From Geobacter sp. UBA2189 (GTDB lineage Bacteria; Desulfobacterota; Desulfuromonadia; Geobacterales; Pseudopelobacteraceae): a stretch of 64,000 nt of DNA. The stretch covers positions 1 through 64,000 of the forward strand of contig DCVL01000024.1 of assembly GCA_002328035.1 (NCBI GenBank), written 5' to 3'. The translations under genes and the position numbers were made by a program. This document shows, piece by piece, positions 1 to 8,839 of this stretch; the stretch's first letter is position 1; each line of letters starts with the position of its first letter. The notes under the pieces were generated by a model. That model did not search any database. It saw only the letters and a list, made by a program, of their open reading frames with translations, and was not told where the DNA came from.

Positions 1-749
1 CCAAAATCATGATTGATCTGTCTGGCAAGATCTGTTGTGGCGTAAACATCTTCAACCTTCAACTGTATCCCTGTAACGGAATTGCCAAGATCAAAAAATT
101 TCTGTGCCTGGGAGATACTTATGTAGGCCAGGGTTGAATCGTATTCAAACATTCCAGTGTTAAAAATTCCGGCTACCCTGAAAGGCTTCAATTTTGGCAT
201 CATACCCATAGGTGTGATTGTGCCTGTGGGGGATACGACATTTATCCGGTCACCTAAAAACAGATTCAGGTGTTTTGCTAACTCGCGGCCAATTAGTATT
301 CCTGGCTCCGGATTTTCAATCATGTCTGGATCAAGTTTTTCCATGCTACCCTGTACAATTGTGCGGGATAACCTTGTAACCTTTTGATCCGAAACAGGAT
401 CAATGCCTCTAAGCACAACACCCGAGACGTTGCGTCCGGTTGAAAGCATAACCTGATTATAGATAAACGGAGTTGCCGCCTGAACCCCTGGCAGGCGGTT
501 CAATCTCCCCATAATCTCCTGATAGTTTTCCATCGGCGCACCGCTGCGTATGACCACAAGATGAGCGTTGGTGCCAAGTATCTTTTCCTTGAGATCTCTT
601 TCAAAACCGGTCATCACTGCCAGCACTATAATCAGAGCCATAACACCCAGGGTAACCCCTGCGGTTGATATGAAGGTGATGATGGATATAAAGGTAGACT
701 TCCGCTTGGCCTTTAAATAGCGAAGTCCAATCTTCAGTTCAAACGGCAT
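1..749 (-). CDS. lolC: Lipoprotein-releasing ABC transporter permease (LolC/LolE family), partial
   Basis: I translated this frame directly; it runs off the left edge, so only about 249 N-terminal residues are present. The protein starts MPFELKIGLRYLKAKRKS, followed by one long hydrophobic segment (about residues 18-45) ending in VMTGFERDL, then a periplasmic domain of the MacB/LolC core type. LolC/E permeases of the inner membrane work with the ATPase LolD to pass mature outer-membrane lipoproteins to LolA. The ATG at 747-749 lies 9 bases after the lysS stop, so it should be translated from the lysS transcript, an arrangement (lysS-lolC-lolD) common in this group. LolC and LolE cannot be told apart from this half. 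Confidence 0.85.
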   Translation of the reverse strand, partial: MPFELKIGLRYLKAKRKSTFISIITFISTAGVTLGVMALIIVLAVMTGFERDLKEKILGTNAHLVVIRSGAPMENYQEIMGRLNRLPGVQAATPFIYNQVMLSTGRNVSGVVLRGIDPVSDQKVTRLSRTIVQGSMEKLDPDMIENPEPGILIGRELAKHLNLFLGDRINVVSPTGTITPMGMMPKLKPFRVAGIFNTGMFEYDSTLAYISISQAQKFFDLGNSVTGIQLKVEDVYATTDLARQINHDF

Positions 750-758
750 TGACAAGGT

Positions 759-2237
759 TTACTTTGCCTCTTTACGGAGTTGCGGAAAGAGGATCACGTC
801 CCTTATGGAAGCGGAGTCTGTAAGCAGCATTACAAGCCGGTCAATACCTATTCCCTCTCCGGCAGCAGGAGGGAGGCCGTACTCCAGAGCCCTTACATAG
901 TCTTCATCCATGTAGTGTGCCTCTTCATCCCCTTTATCTTTTTCTGCCACCTGGGCAAGGAATCGTTCCTTCTGATCAATCGGGTCATTGAGCTCGGAGA
1001 AGGCATTCGCTATCTCCCGCCCACCAATCATAAGCTCAAAACGATCAACTATTTCAGGGTTGTGATCGTTCTTGCGAGACAAGGGGGAAACTTCGGTAGG
1101 ATATGCAGTAACAAAGGTTGGCTGTATAAGCTTGTGTTCAGCTACCTCCTCAAAGATCTCCATTAACAGCTTGCCGTATCCAATATCATCCGGCAGATCC
1201 AGACCGATGCTGCGGGCATATGCAAGCGCCAGATCGTGATCGTCCAGTTTTCTGGCATCAATGTCACCGTATTCAATGATCGCATCTTTTACGGTGAGGC
1301 GGCGCCAGGGACGCTGAAAACTTATCTCAAGCCCCTGATAGGTAAAATCAAGGGTTCCCAGAAGCTGTTCAGCAATGTGACAAAACAGCTCTTCCGTAAA
1401 ATCCATAAGGTTTTCATATGTGGCAAAGGCCTGATAAAATTCCATCATGGTAAATTCAGGGTTATGACGAACAGAAATACCTTCATTACGAAAGTTCCGA
1501 TTGATCTCAAAGACCCTTTCAAATCCACCTACAACAAGACGTTTCAGATAGAGCTCAGGGGCTATTCTCAAATACAGTTCCATATCAAGGGCGTTATGAT
1601 GTGTAACAAAGGGACGTGCCGTTGCTCCGCCAGGGATCTGATGCATCATCGGGGTTTCCACTTCAAGGAAGTCCCTGGAGGTCATAAAGTTTCGGATTAG
1701 ATTGACTATCCGTGAACGCTTTATAAATATCTCCTTAACCTCCGGGTTTACAATTAGATCAAGGTAACGCTGACGGTACCGTGTTTCAACATCAGTCAGA
1801 CCGTGGAACTTTTCCGGCAGTGGCAGGAGGGATTTTACCAGCAGACGAACAGTGCGAAGGTGTATGGAAAGCTCTCCCGTCTTGGTGCGAAACGGGAATC
1901 CGCTGGCACCTATGATATCTCCGATATCAAAGGATTCAAACTGGGTAAACAGTTCATCACCCAGGTCGTCTTTACGCAGATAAAGCTGAATCTTACCTTT
2001 GCGATCCTGTAGTTGAACAAAGGCTGCCTTTCCAAATGAACGGCGGGCGATGATCCGTCCCCCGATAACGAAATCCTGATCCTGGGCATCAATTTGCTCT
2101 ATTGAACCATAAAGGTCATAAATATCTGCAGATGTATGGGTTGGTTGAAAATCATTAGGATATGGGTTTATTCCGGCGGCCCAGAGTTCATTCACTTTCC
2201 TGCGACGTTGAAGAAGCAGTTCGCTTAGTTCTTCCAT
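759..2237 (-). CDS. lysS: Lysyl-tRNA synthetase, class II
   Basis: Charges tRNA-Lys with lysine in the cytoplasm. The 492 residues match the usual bacterial class II LysRS length. An N-terminal OB-fold anticodon-binding domain (about residues 55-150) is followed by the catalytic core: class II motif 2 is visible as FRNEGISVRHNPEFTMMEFY near residue 250-270, and motif 3 as GEGIGIDRLVMLL close to the C-terminus. The gene follows the RNase G/E gene by 81 bases on the same strand and is followed by the lipoprotein-release permease, so the three may share a transcript. No stop, frameshift or missing motif is seen. The identification is secure. Confidence 0.97.
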   Translation of the reverse strand: MEELSELLLQRRRKVNELWAAGINPYPNDFQPTHTSADIYDLYGSIEQIDAQDQDFVIGGRIIARRSFGKAAFVQLQDRKGKIQLYLRKDDLGDELFTQFESFDIGDIIGASGFPFRTKTGELSIHLRTVRLLVKSLLPLPEKFHGLTDVETRYRQRYLDLIVNPEVKEIFIKRSRIVNLIRNFMTSRDFLEVETPMMHQIPGGATARPFVTHHNALDMELYLRIAPELYLKRLVVGGFERVFEINRNFRNEGISVRHNPEFTMMEFYQAFATYENLMDFTEELFCHIAEQLLGTLDFTYQGLEISFQRPWRRLTVKDAIIEYGDIDARKLDDHDLALAYARSIGLDLPDDIGYGKLLMEIFEEVAEHKLIQPTFVTAYPTEVSPLSRKNDHNPEIVDRFELMIGGREIANAFSELNDPIDQKERFLAQVAEKDKGDEEAHYMDEDYVRALEYGLPPAAGEGIGIDRLVMLLTDSASIRDVILFPQLRKEAK

Positions 2238-2318
2238 TATTAACTGTTTACCTTTCGATTACATTCCATAGAAACGGTTTAACGACAAGAAATAGCCTAC
2301 AGCAGTTAACCCGTCAAG

Positions 2319-4496
2319 CTATTCTTCTTTGCCAGGCACTGCCTTCGATTTTCTTGGGCGACTTCTTCTTGCAGGTGCTTTTTTCTCGAGATTCTCGATA
2401 GCTGGCTGAGATTCTGTTGCTGTCGCAAGCACTGCGGTTTCTGTAGTTGCTTCAGTTTTTTGAGGTAGGCTGTTCCGTTTTTTAGATGCCGGAGGATTGG
2501 TGTCACTAAGTTCAGGCTTGGAGGCTACTTCTTCCTGTTTCCTTGCCTTTATCCGGTTTCTGGAAGGGCGTGCAGTTTTTTTTGCTTTCAGATCCGACGT
2601 TTCGGTTTCTTCGGGTGAAGCAACAACTGAATCATTCAATGTATCTTCAACAATTTCAGAATCAGTGGCTGTAGTTACAGGCTTTTCCTTCATCTTTGAA
2701 CGTGAACGACGGGGTCTTTTTCTGGGAGTGATAACCTGTAGAACAACATCTGTCTCAGTAACTGTTGAAGGTTCATCAGTTGTTTGCTCTAGAATTTCTA
2801 CAGAAGGAAGGTCTGCCGGTATGGCCTCTTCAGAAACCAGCGTTTCAGAATTTTCAGTAGCAGGTTTCTTTTTGCGACGGCGTTTACGTTTTTTCTTTGC
2901 AGCCCCTTCTTCCGCTGCAACAACCTCGGGAGCTGTTTCCTCTTTTTGGATAACAAGCGATTCATTCGCAGGCAGTTCCTGAGCAACTGATTCCTCTGCA
3001 ACAGCTTTTTCTCTCTTAATCAGTTCAAGCTCTAACTGATTAAGCAGAAAAGAAGGTTTGCCTTTTACTGTTACAACTATATCGTAATCGTTTTCAATCT
3101 GGGCGAGTTCACGCTTTTTACGGTTAAGAAGATAATACGCAACCTCAAGGGGGAGGTTCCCTCGCACTTCAGCAAGTTGTCCTTTGGCTGCTGAGGCATG
3201 AACTTTCCTTAAAAATGAAAGAGCCATAGCTTCTACAGATTTAACCCTGCCTCTTCCTTCACAGTGAGGGCACTCCAGATGAATTGCATCATTTATGTTT
3301 TTTGCAATACGCTGTCTGGACATCTCCATTATCCCAAACTGGGATATCCTGCCCAGATTGACCCTGGCCTTATCCATTTTAAGCGCCTCTTTAAGGGCCA
3401 TTTCTACTTCCTTGTTATGCTTGAGATCACGCATATCAATAAAGTCAATCACAACAAGCCCGCCCAGATCTCGCAGGCGGAGTTGTCTGGCAACTTCGTT
3501 TGCAGCTTCGATATTTGTCTTGAAGGCGGTGTCCTCAATTCCCCTTTCACCGCTTGACTTGCCGGAGTTTACATCAATAGAAACCAGAGCCTCTGTAGGC
3601 TCAATTACAAGTGAACCGCCAGAAGGTAGGGGAACCCGTTTTTCGTATAGCTGATCGATCTGCTCTTCCAGTTGATATTTTGAGAATATTGGGCGTTTTT
3701 CACGATGCAGTTTGACCCTGTTCTCACATCCGGGCATAATCTCTTTAAAGAAATCAATGGCCTGGTGCCATGCGGCTTTGTCATCAACAAGAACCTCGTC
3801 TATGTCGTTAGAAAAATAGTCACGAATTGTTCTTATTATAACAGCGGCATCCTGGTAAACCTCACCGGCTCCCTTTATGTTTTCAGCCTGTTGTTTTATA
3901 CGGTCATAAACTCCAATCAGATATTCCATGTCCTTTTTTAACTCATCAAAGCTTCTTCCAACCGCTTCAGTTCTGATGATGTATCCGTAGCCCTTGGGTA
4001 CCTCAAGCTGTGCTACCATTGCCTTCAGTTCCTTGCGAATGGCGTTGTCTTCTATCTTGCGCGAGACGCCTGTTGCATTGTCTCCAGGCATGAGCACCAT
4101 ATAGCGTCCAGGTAGTGACAGGTAGCTGGTTAGTGCAGCTCCTTTCATATCTCGGGCATCCTTTTCTACCTGAACAAGAATTTCCTGTCCCCGTCTCAGA
4201 ATTTCCTGTATTCTGGGCCTTCGCTTCCGCTCTTCCTCAGGCAGTTCTTCACGCCATTGCCAGCTGTCTGGATGAAGATCCCCCATCTGAATAAACCCTG
4301 GTTTTTTAAGGCCGATATCAACAAAGGCCGCCTGAAGGCCAGGTTCAACCCTGACAACAACACCTTTATAAATATTGCCTTTGGTCTGTTCTTTGCCGCT
4401 TATCTCTATGTTAAGATCCATCAAGCGTCCATCCTGAACTATGGCTATCCGTGCCTCCTCTGGATGGAGTACATTTATCAACATTTTTCTACTCAT
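2319..4496 (-). CDS. rng: Ribonuclease G/E family endoribonuclease with basic C-terminal tail
   Basis: Single-strand-specific endoribonuclease for rRNA maturation and mRNA decay. A 725-residue protein: S1 RNA-binding domain (about 38-125), a catalytic DNase I-like core with the two metal-binding aspartates in SIDVNSGKSSG (near 308) and VVIDFIDMRD (near 348), and the zinc-link CPHCEGRG (near 408) that ties subunits together in RNase E/G. From about residue 500 the chain becomes low complexity, rich in Glu, Thr, Pro and basic runs such as KKKRKRRRKKK and RKRPRRSRSK; this resembles the natively unfolded RNA- and partner-binding tail of RNase E rather than the short RNase G. I chose the ATG at 4494-4496 over the TTG one codon upstream. 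RNase J is also encoded in this window (27156), so the cell has both decay nucleases. Confidence 0.93.
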   Translation of the reverse strand: MSRKMLINVLHPEEARIAIVQDGRLMDLNIEISGKEQTKGNIYKGVVVRVEPGLQAAFVDIGLKKPGFIQMGDLHPDSWQWREELPEEERKRRPRIQEILRRGQEILVQVEKDARDMKGAALTSYLSLPGRYMVLMPGDNATGVSRKIEDNAIRKELKAMVAQLEVPKGYGYIIRTEAVGRSFDELKKDMEYLIGVYDRIKQQAENIKGAGEVYQDAAVIIRTIRDYFSNDIDEVLVDDKAAWHQAIDFFKEIMPGCENRVKLHREKRPIFSKYQLEEQIDQLYEKRVPLPSGGSLVIEPTEALVSIDVNSGKSSGERGIEDTAFKTNIEAANEVARQLRLRDLGGLVVIDFIDMRDLKHNKEVEMALKEALKMDKARVNLGRISQFGIMEMSRQRIAKNINDAIHLECPHCEGRGRVKSVEAMALSFLRKVHASAAKGQLAEVRGNLPLEVAYYLLNRKKRELAQIENDYDIVVTVKGKPSFLLNQLELELIKREKAVAEESVAQELPANESLVIQKEETAPEVVAAEEGAAKKKRKRRRKKKPATENSETLVSEEAIPADLPSVEILEQTTDEPSTVTETDVVLQVITPRKRPRRSRSKMKEKPVTTATDSEIVEDTLNDSVVASPEETETSDLKAKKTARPSRNRIKARKQEEVASKPELSDTNPPASKKRNSLPQKTEATTETAVLATATESQPAIENLEKKAPARRSRPRKSKAVPGKEE

Positions 4497-4539
4497 CAAA
4501 ATAATGATCCTTTCATATGACCATTTATAAAATGAGGCG

Positions 4540-4568
4540 ATTATAGCGACTTATAAGTTGCAAGCCAA
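4540..4568 (-). promoter_or_regulatory. Sigma-70-type promoter for the RNase G/E gene
   Basis: Reading the minus strand, TTGGCT (4563-4568) is followed after 17 bases by a perfect TATAAT (4540-4545). Transcription would start near 4533, giving a leader of about 37 bases before the ATG at 4496. RNase E commonly regulates its own mRNA through its leader; here the leader is short and I see no obvious structure in it. Confidence 0.65.
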
Positions 4569-4674
4569 GTAAAAGAATGTAAATAATCATAGATTGCTAA
4601 ATGGATAGCTGATAGGGCTGGTAATTGACAAATTGAAGCTGAAAAAGACCGAATCAGGTTTTGGTATCAAAAAG

Positions 4675-5595
4675 ATGGCTGAAAATAAACGCTATAAGAC
4701 ATTTAATGATGAACTGCGCCTCCGCTTTGGTTGCCGTGTGCAGAGGGTATCACTTGATGCAGGGTTCAGCTGTCCTAATCGTGATGGCAATGTCGGTACA
4801 GGAGGCTGTACTTTCTGCACTGAACGTGGTTCTGCCGCTGTTGGCGTGCAGACAGGACTGGCAATAAACCAACAGTTGGAGCAGAGTAAGGAGTATCTTC
4901 GCGGTAAATTTCGTGCTGAACGTTTTCTTGCCTACTTTCAGGCCTTCAGTAATACATATGCCCCTCCTGCCCTGCTTAAAACGATATATGAACTTCCTCT
5001 GCAGGATCCTGATATTGTTGGCCTGATAGTAGGCACGCGACCAGACTGCCTCCCTGAACCGGTTCTTGAGCTGCTGGCAGAACTTCACAAACGCACATAT
5101 CTGTGGCTTGAGATAGGGATGCAGACAATGCATGACAGTACGCTCGCAAATATAAACAGGGGACATAATCATGCCTGTCTTGTAGATGCGGTGAAACGAT
5201 GCAAGGATAAGGGTATCAGGGTCTGTCTTCACCTTATTCTGGGTTTGCAGGGCGAAACCCGTGAAGACATGATGCAGTCAGTTCTTGAGCTTAACCGTTT
5301 GGGGGTTGATGGAGTCAAACTGCATCATCTCCATGTAATAAGAGGGAGCATTCTTGAGCAGGATTACCTTTCAGATAACCTCAGGCTTATGGAACGCTCC
5401 GAATATGTGGAGCTCGTGGCCGATGTTCTGGAGCTTATCGAGCCTCAGATTATGATACATCGTCTTATGGGGGATGGTGGCAGCCAGCTGGTTGCGCCTG
5501 ACTGGTCACGGCGAAAGCTTGAGGTTTTAAACCTTATTGATAATGAGCTTGCAAAAAGAAACAGCCGACAGGGAAGTCGGCTGTTAATTGATTGA
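4675..5595 (+). CDS. yhcC: TIGR01212-type radical SAM protein (YhcC family)
   Basis: Radical SAM enzyme of unassigned reaction, close in length and motif order to E. coli YhcC. The cluster cysteines lie in CPNRDGNVGTGGCTFC (about residues 33-48), an unusual C-x11-C-x2-C spacing typical of this family rather than the classical CxxxCxxC. A TIM-barrel follows, with GTRPDCLPE and LWLEIGMQT. An open frame extends 14 codons upstream to a TTG at 4633, but the E. coli relative begins at the position matching the ATG at 4675, so I use that start; 306 residues. The gene stands alone on the plus strand between minus-strand genes. Its last codons form a hairpin (5561-5584). Confidence 0.85.
   Translation: MAENKRYKTFNDELRLRFGCRVQRVSLDAGFSCPNRDGNVGTGGCTFCTERGSAAVGVQTGLAINQQLEQSKEYLRGKFRAERFLAYFQAFSNTYAPPALLKTIYELPLQDPDIVGLIVGTRPDCLPEPVLELLAELHKRTYLWLEIGMQTMHDSTLANINRGHNHACLVDAVKRCKDKGIRVCLHLILGLQGETREDMMQSVLELNRLGVDGVKLHHLHVIRGSILEQDYLSDNLRLMERSEYVELVADVLELIEPQIMIHRLMGDGGSQLVAPDWSRRKLEVLNLIDNELAKRNSRQGSRLLID
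5561..5584. terminator. Hairpin overlapping the end of the yhcC-like gene
   Basis: ACAGCCGAC (5561-5569) and GTCGGCTGT (5576-5584) form a perfect 9-bp stem with a 6-base loop, inside the last codons of the gene. It separates two convergent genes. The T-rich tract that follows on the plus strand is weak, so termination is likely but not certain. Confidence 0.45.
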
Positions 5596-5626
5596 TAGTT
5601 AAAATCGGGAAGTTTTTAGAACCTCG

Positions 5627-6130
5627 CTACATATTATTTTTCTGTAGCCGACTATAGGCAGTAAAATCATTTTCTATTGCGTTGCTAAAGTAATGGAATA
5701 CGTTGTAATGCTGTAAAGCCATAACAACGAGGCCGGAAATAAAGAGAACATTGATAGCCTGCCCAAGTCCTCCTACCACAAAGAACAGTATATAAAACCC
5801 GATTCTAAAGCCCAGATGAGATATAGTGCTGGAAGGTTCTGTGGAATGGTAAAGCCGACCGGATATTATTACCAGGGCGCTGCATGTGGATATCCACAAT
5901 ACTATATTTGCCATAAAGAGAGGTGGAACAGGTCCAAGCATCTGCATCGTCTCCGCTGAAACCACGCTTGCCAGGCTAAGATCCCTGAAATGGTATGCAA
6001 TTATACTTGCCACCAGATAGAATAGTATCCCCCACAATCCGCCGCGTGACTTTTTATGAAGTTCGTCAACTGATAGAGTTGTATGTTTCATTTCTTCTGA
6101 TTTTCTGTTTGTTTGTTGTTTGCTTGACAT
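5627..6130 (-). CDS. Uncharacterised four-helix membrane protein
   Basis: I do not recognise a family. The 167-residue protein has a charged N-terminal tail (1-30) and about four hydrophobic segments (roughly 31-47, 70-91, 108-126 and 126-141), then a short polar C-terminus; it has no signal peptidase site and is probably an inner-membrane protein. The start at 6130 has a strong ribosome site (AAGGAGAG) eight bases upstream. An excellent sigma-54 promoter sits at 6166-6181, so it is probably expressed only when an activator is on. No neighbour on the same strand reads into it: tatA (6400-6585) upstream ends in its own terminator. Function unknown. Confidence 0.8.
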   Translation of the reverse strand: MSSKQQTNRKSEEMKHTTLSVDELHKKSRGGLWGILFYLVASIIAYHFRDLSLASVVSAETMQMLGPVPPLFMANIVLWISTCSALVIISGRLYHSTEPSSTISHLGFRIGFYILFFVVGGLGQAINVLFISGLVVMALQHYNVFHYFSNAIENDFTAYSRLQKNNM

Positions 6131-6165
6131 GGCGGTCTCTCCTTTTTTCTTGTTGATTCTTTAAG

Positions 6166-6181
6166 AGCAACTGTCATGCCA
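6166..6181 (-). promoter_or_regulatory. Sigma-54 (-24/-12) promoter
   Basis: On the minus strand the 16-mer TGGCATGACAGTTGCT matches the consensus TGGCACGNNNNTTGCW at every fixed position except C6. GG and GC have the required 10-base separation. Transcription would start near 6155, about 25 bases upstream of the ATG at 6130. Confidence 0.8.
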
Positions 6182-6339
6182 ATAAATTTAACCGTTCTCT
6201 CCAAATAGTATTTATTTTTATATTAATAATATCAGTGCTTTGCTTGTAGTGCGTCCTAAAAGTGGATTACTGTTTTAAAAGAAATTTATTGTCGGACAGG
6301 AATTTTTGCTTTGATGGAGCAGGAGTTTTGCTGAAAAAA

Positions 6340-6367
6340 AGAAAGCCGACATTGAAGCCGACTTTCT
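6340..6367 (-). terminator. Rho-independent terminator after tatA
   Basis: On the minus strand AGAAAGTCGGC pairs with GTCGGCTTTCT (two G-T wobbles) around a 6-base loop, followed directly by seven or eight T residues (6333-6340). It lies 33 bases after the tatA stop codon. Confidence 0.75.
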
Positions 6368-6399
6368 AAATGTAATGCCAAATATGATTTACATGTTTA

Positions 6400-6585
6400 T
6401 CAAGCCTTTGAGTCATCATCCTTTTTGGGTTTTATTTCAATTTCATCTTTACCATCTGAGGCATTCTTGAAGTTTTTGATGCTCTTGCCGAGTGCAGAAC
6501 CTATTTCAGGTAGCTTACCTGCGCCAAAAATAACAAGAACAATCAAGAGTATAATAATCAAAGCCGGCATGCTGAATCCAAACAT
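6400..6585 (-). CDS. tatA: Twin-arginine translocase subunit TatA/TatE
   Basis: Pore-forming component of the Tat system, which exports folded cofactor-containing proteins. The 61 residues show the TatA plan: a short N-terminal transmembrane helix (about 4-21), the [10 protein letters not shown] hinge, an amphipathic helix (about 25-42: [13 protein letters not shown]) and an acidic, lysine-rich tail. It follows leuD on the same strand by 54 bases but has its own terminator downstream. No tatC or tatB is nearby. Tat is needed for exported redox enzymes such as hydrogenases; nothing here shows the specific cargo. Confidence 0.93.
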   Translation of the reverse strand: MFGFSMPALIIILLIVLVIFGAGKLPEIGSALGKSIKNFKNASDGKDEIEIKPKKDDDSKA

Positions 6586-6604
6586 AAAGCCTCCTGTTAT
6601 AACA

Positions 6605-6625
6605 ACTGCCGGTTATTATGGCAGT
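6605..6625 (-). other. Hairpin between leuD and tatA
   Basis: ACTGCC (6605-6610) and GGCAGT (6620-6625) pair across a 9-base loop. No T-run follows on either strand, so it is more likely an mRNA-stabilising or processing structure than a strong terminator. Confidence 0.35.
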
Positions 6626-6639
6626 AGAACCTTTAAAAA

Positions 6640-7167
6640 TCAATACTTGGTATCAGCGTAATCCACCCATCCTCCTGCCAGAACCAGCGCCTTGTCAAAA
6701 GGGGATAGCTCAAAGTTGAAGGTATCATGTCTATCTTTTGCAGAGATTGTCAGCGACTGTGCCTGAATATCAATAGACATAGTTACATCATTGTTATTTG
6801 CGTAAGAGAAGATGACATCCATCTGAGACCTGGAAAGCTCAATCGCAGCCATGCCGCAGTTAAACATGTTCTGACGGAATATTCTTGCAAACGATTCAGC
6901 CACAACAGCCGTAATATCATTTACCTCGAAGACCCAGGGGGCATGTTCCCTAGAGGAACCGCAACCAAAATTCTCACGAGAGACAACAACACGCGCTTTA
7001 CGGGTTTTTTCGCTTTTAGGATCAAATCCATCCAGCTTAAGATCCTCAAGTATGTAGGGTTTCAGATCCTGTTTTGTTATCTCCGTCAGATACTTGGCAG
7101 GTATAATTTCATCTGTATTTATATCGGCGCGATCTAAAAAAAGAACCGGCCCTCCGAAGGTTTTCAT
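6640..7167 (-). CDS. leuD: 3-isopropylmalate dehydratase small subunit
   Basis: Swivel-domain subunit of isopropylmalate isomerase (2-isopropylmalate to 3-isopropylmalate, leucine pathway). At 175 residues it is of the short archaeal/two-subunit type, with the substrate-loop motif NFGCGSSREHAPW near residues 66-78. It starts 29 bases after the leuC stop, so LeuC and LeuD are co-expressed and form the heterodimer. Enzymes of this subfamily can also act as homoaconitase or citramalate isomerase; with no neighbour to decide, leucine synthesis is the default. Confidence 0.92.
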   Translation of the reverse strand: MKTFGGPVLFLDRADINTDEIIPAKYLTEITKQDLKPYILEDLKLDGFDPKSEKTRKARVVVSRENFGCGSSREHAPWVFEVNDITAVVAESFARIFRQNMFNCGMAAIELSRSQMDVIFSYANNNDVTMSIDIQAQSLTISAKDRHDTFNFELSPFDKALVLAGGWVDYADTKY

Positions 7168-7196
7168 AGAGTTGCTCCTTATCTCAAAAGTTGTCC

Positions 7197-8480
7197 TTAC
7201 AGATATTTTCTTGGATCGGCAATCTTGCCCTCAATAGCGGTAGCCGCTGCTGTAGCCGGTGACATCAGGTGTACCGTTCCGCCTTTGCCCATCCTACCGT
7301 TAAAATTACGGTTGGTTGTTGAAGCGCATACCTCTCCATCGGCCAGAACCCCGTTGCTCATACCAAGACAGGCTCCGCAGGTTGAGTTGGTAACACAGAA
7401 ACCGGCATCAAGGAATATATCGATCAGTCCCTCTTTCATTGCATCACGATATATTTTGGGTGTTGCAGGAGAGAGTATGCCGCGCACGTTTTCAGCCAAT
7501 TTCTTGCCTTTTAGTATTCCGGCGGCAATCCTGAGATCCTCAAGGCGGCCATTTGTACAGGATCCGAGGTAAATCTGATCAACCTTTGTATCATTAAACT
7601 CTGCGGCAGGCTTCACCTGATCCGGTTTGTAGCCAAATGTGGAAACCGGCACCAGCGCTGTTGCATCAATCTCTATAACCTGATCATAAACTGCATCATC
7701 ATCAGAAGACCACTTTCTGTATTCTGCAAGTGCAGCCTCTTTAGACGCGAACTCAGAAGCAATAAATGGCCATAGATATTCAACGGTAGTTATATCTGGC
7801 ATGCAGATCCCTGAAGTTCCACCAGCCTCAACAGCCATATTACAGAGAGTCATTCTGGATTCCATGGTCAAGGAATCTACGGTACTGCCGCAAAACTCAA
7901 TTACCCTGTCAGTAGCCCCGTTAACCCCTATTTTCCCGATAATGGCAAGTATAAGATCCTTGGCATAGACTCCCTTGGGGAATTGTCCGTTGATGTTAAA
8001 GCGAATCGTTTTTGGTTCGCGGAAGGCACAGACCCCCTTCAGGATCCCTACTTCCAGATCTGTGGTGCCCACCCCGGCGGCAAATGCCCCGAAGGCTCCG
8101 TGGGTACAGGTGTGAGAATCACCCATTATCACGGTGTTACCCGGGCGTATAAAGCCTTTTTCAGGAAATAGCGCATGACAGACCCCGTTTGCGCCGATAT
8201 CAAAAAAGTCCTTGATTCCATGACGATGCGCCCAGTCGCGGAGAATCTTGCCCTGGGTTGCAGTCTTAGAGTCCTTGGCAGGTGTGACGTGGTCAATAAC
8301 CGCTTTTATTTTTGCGGGATCAAAGACCCTGTCCTTCTTCCGTTCGATCAGATCGTCAATGGCTATCGGTGTTGTTATTTCGTGGCAGAGCACAACGTCC
8401 AGCTTTAATACTCTGGTTCCGCTAAAAGGCTCATCTAAAAGGTGGGCTGCAAAAATCTTCTCGGCTATGGTCTTGCCCAT
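7197..8480 (-). CDS. leuC: 3-isopropylmalate dehydratase large subunit
   Basis: Aconitase-family catalytic subunit carrying a [4Fe-4S] cluster that binds and dehydrates isopropylmalate. The cluster cysteines are in YLGSCTNGR and TCGACLGMSNG in the C-terminal half; ANGVCHALFPEKG and MGDSHTCTHGAFGAFAAG mark the substrate site. An upstream in-frame start at 8513 exists, but the ATG at 8480 follows AAGGAAGGAATTGTA, a strong ribosome site, and gives MGKTIAEKIFAAH, the usual N-terminus; 427 residues. LeuD follows. The leader upstream carries an inverted repeat (8514-8539). Confidence 0.93.
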   Translation of the reverse strand: MGKTIAEKIFAAHLLDEPFSGTRVLKLDVVLCHEITTPIAIDDLIERKKDRVFDPAKIKAVIDHVTPAKDSKTATQGKILRDWAHRHGIKDFFDIGANGVCHALFPEKGFIRPGNTVIMGDSHTCTHGAFGAFAAGVGTTDLEVGILKGVCAFREPKTIRFNINGQFPKGVYAKDLILAIIGKIGVNGATDRVIEFCGSTVDSLTMESRMTLCNMAVEAGGTSGICMPDITTVEYLWPFIASEFASKEAALAEYRKWSSDDDAVYDQVIEIDATALVPVSTFGYKPDQVKPAAEFNDTKVDQIYLGSCTNGRLEDLRIAAGILKGKKLAENVRGILSPATPKIYRDAMKEGLIDIFLDAGFCVTNSTCGACLGMSNGVLADGEVCASTTNRNFNGRMGKGGTVHLMSPATAAATAIEGKIADPRKYL

Positions 8481-8513
8481 TACAATTCCTTCCTTTCCTG
8501 TAATTAAAGCCAT

Positions 8514-8539
8514 GCAGATCTATCAGAAAGATCTCTGCA
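8514..8539 (-). repeat. Inverted repeat in the leuC leader
   Basis: GCAGATCT and AGATCTcTGC face each other across ATCAGAA (one bulged base). It could be an operator or an RNA hairpin about 35 bases upstream of the leuC start; there is no leucine-rich leader peptide next to it. Confidence 0.4.
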
Positions 8540-8708
8540 AGTCTACTGCTTTGGTGTGGTAACATGTTGTTTTCGTATGAATAAACAGCATGGTTAACAG
8601 GGCTTTGAAAAATGTTATAAAGAATATCAGGCTGATAAAATGGCAATATGGTGATATAAGGGGGATAAGGTATCAGTTTTCTTCGTTTATCAGAACCTGA
8701 TTATGCCG

Positions 8709-8792
8709 ATGATCTGTTCTGCGATGCATGAAGAGGAACTTGTAAAACTATTGCAGGATATAGCATCAGGAAGGGTAAAAGGGGAAGTTTGA
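8709..8792 (+). other. 27-codon open frame, possible gene remnant
   Basis: Starts ATG, encodes MICSAMHEEELVKLLQ then DIASGRVKGEV and stops. The helix-turn pattern resembles the beginning of a longer protein that has lost its remainder (the N-terminus of LarB-like proteins has this flavour, but this is a guess). No good ribosome site is seen. Confidence 0.2.
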
Positions 8793-8839
8793 ATATCCTC
8801 TGCTGCAAGCAGAATAAACATGGGATGAGAAACTACAGG

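Noticed and set aside
2497..2982. 161-codon open frame on plus inside the RNase G/E gene
   Set aside because: Serine/phenylalanine-rich, antisense to the low-complexity tail of a well-supported gene; it is a by-product of codon bias.
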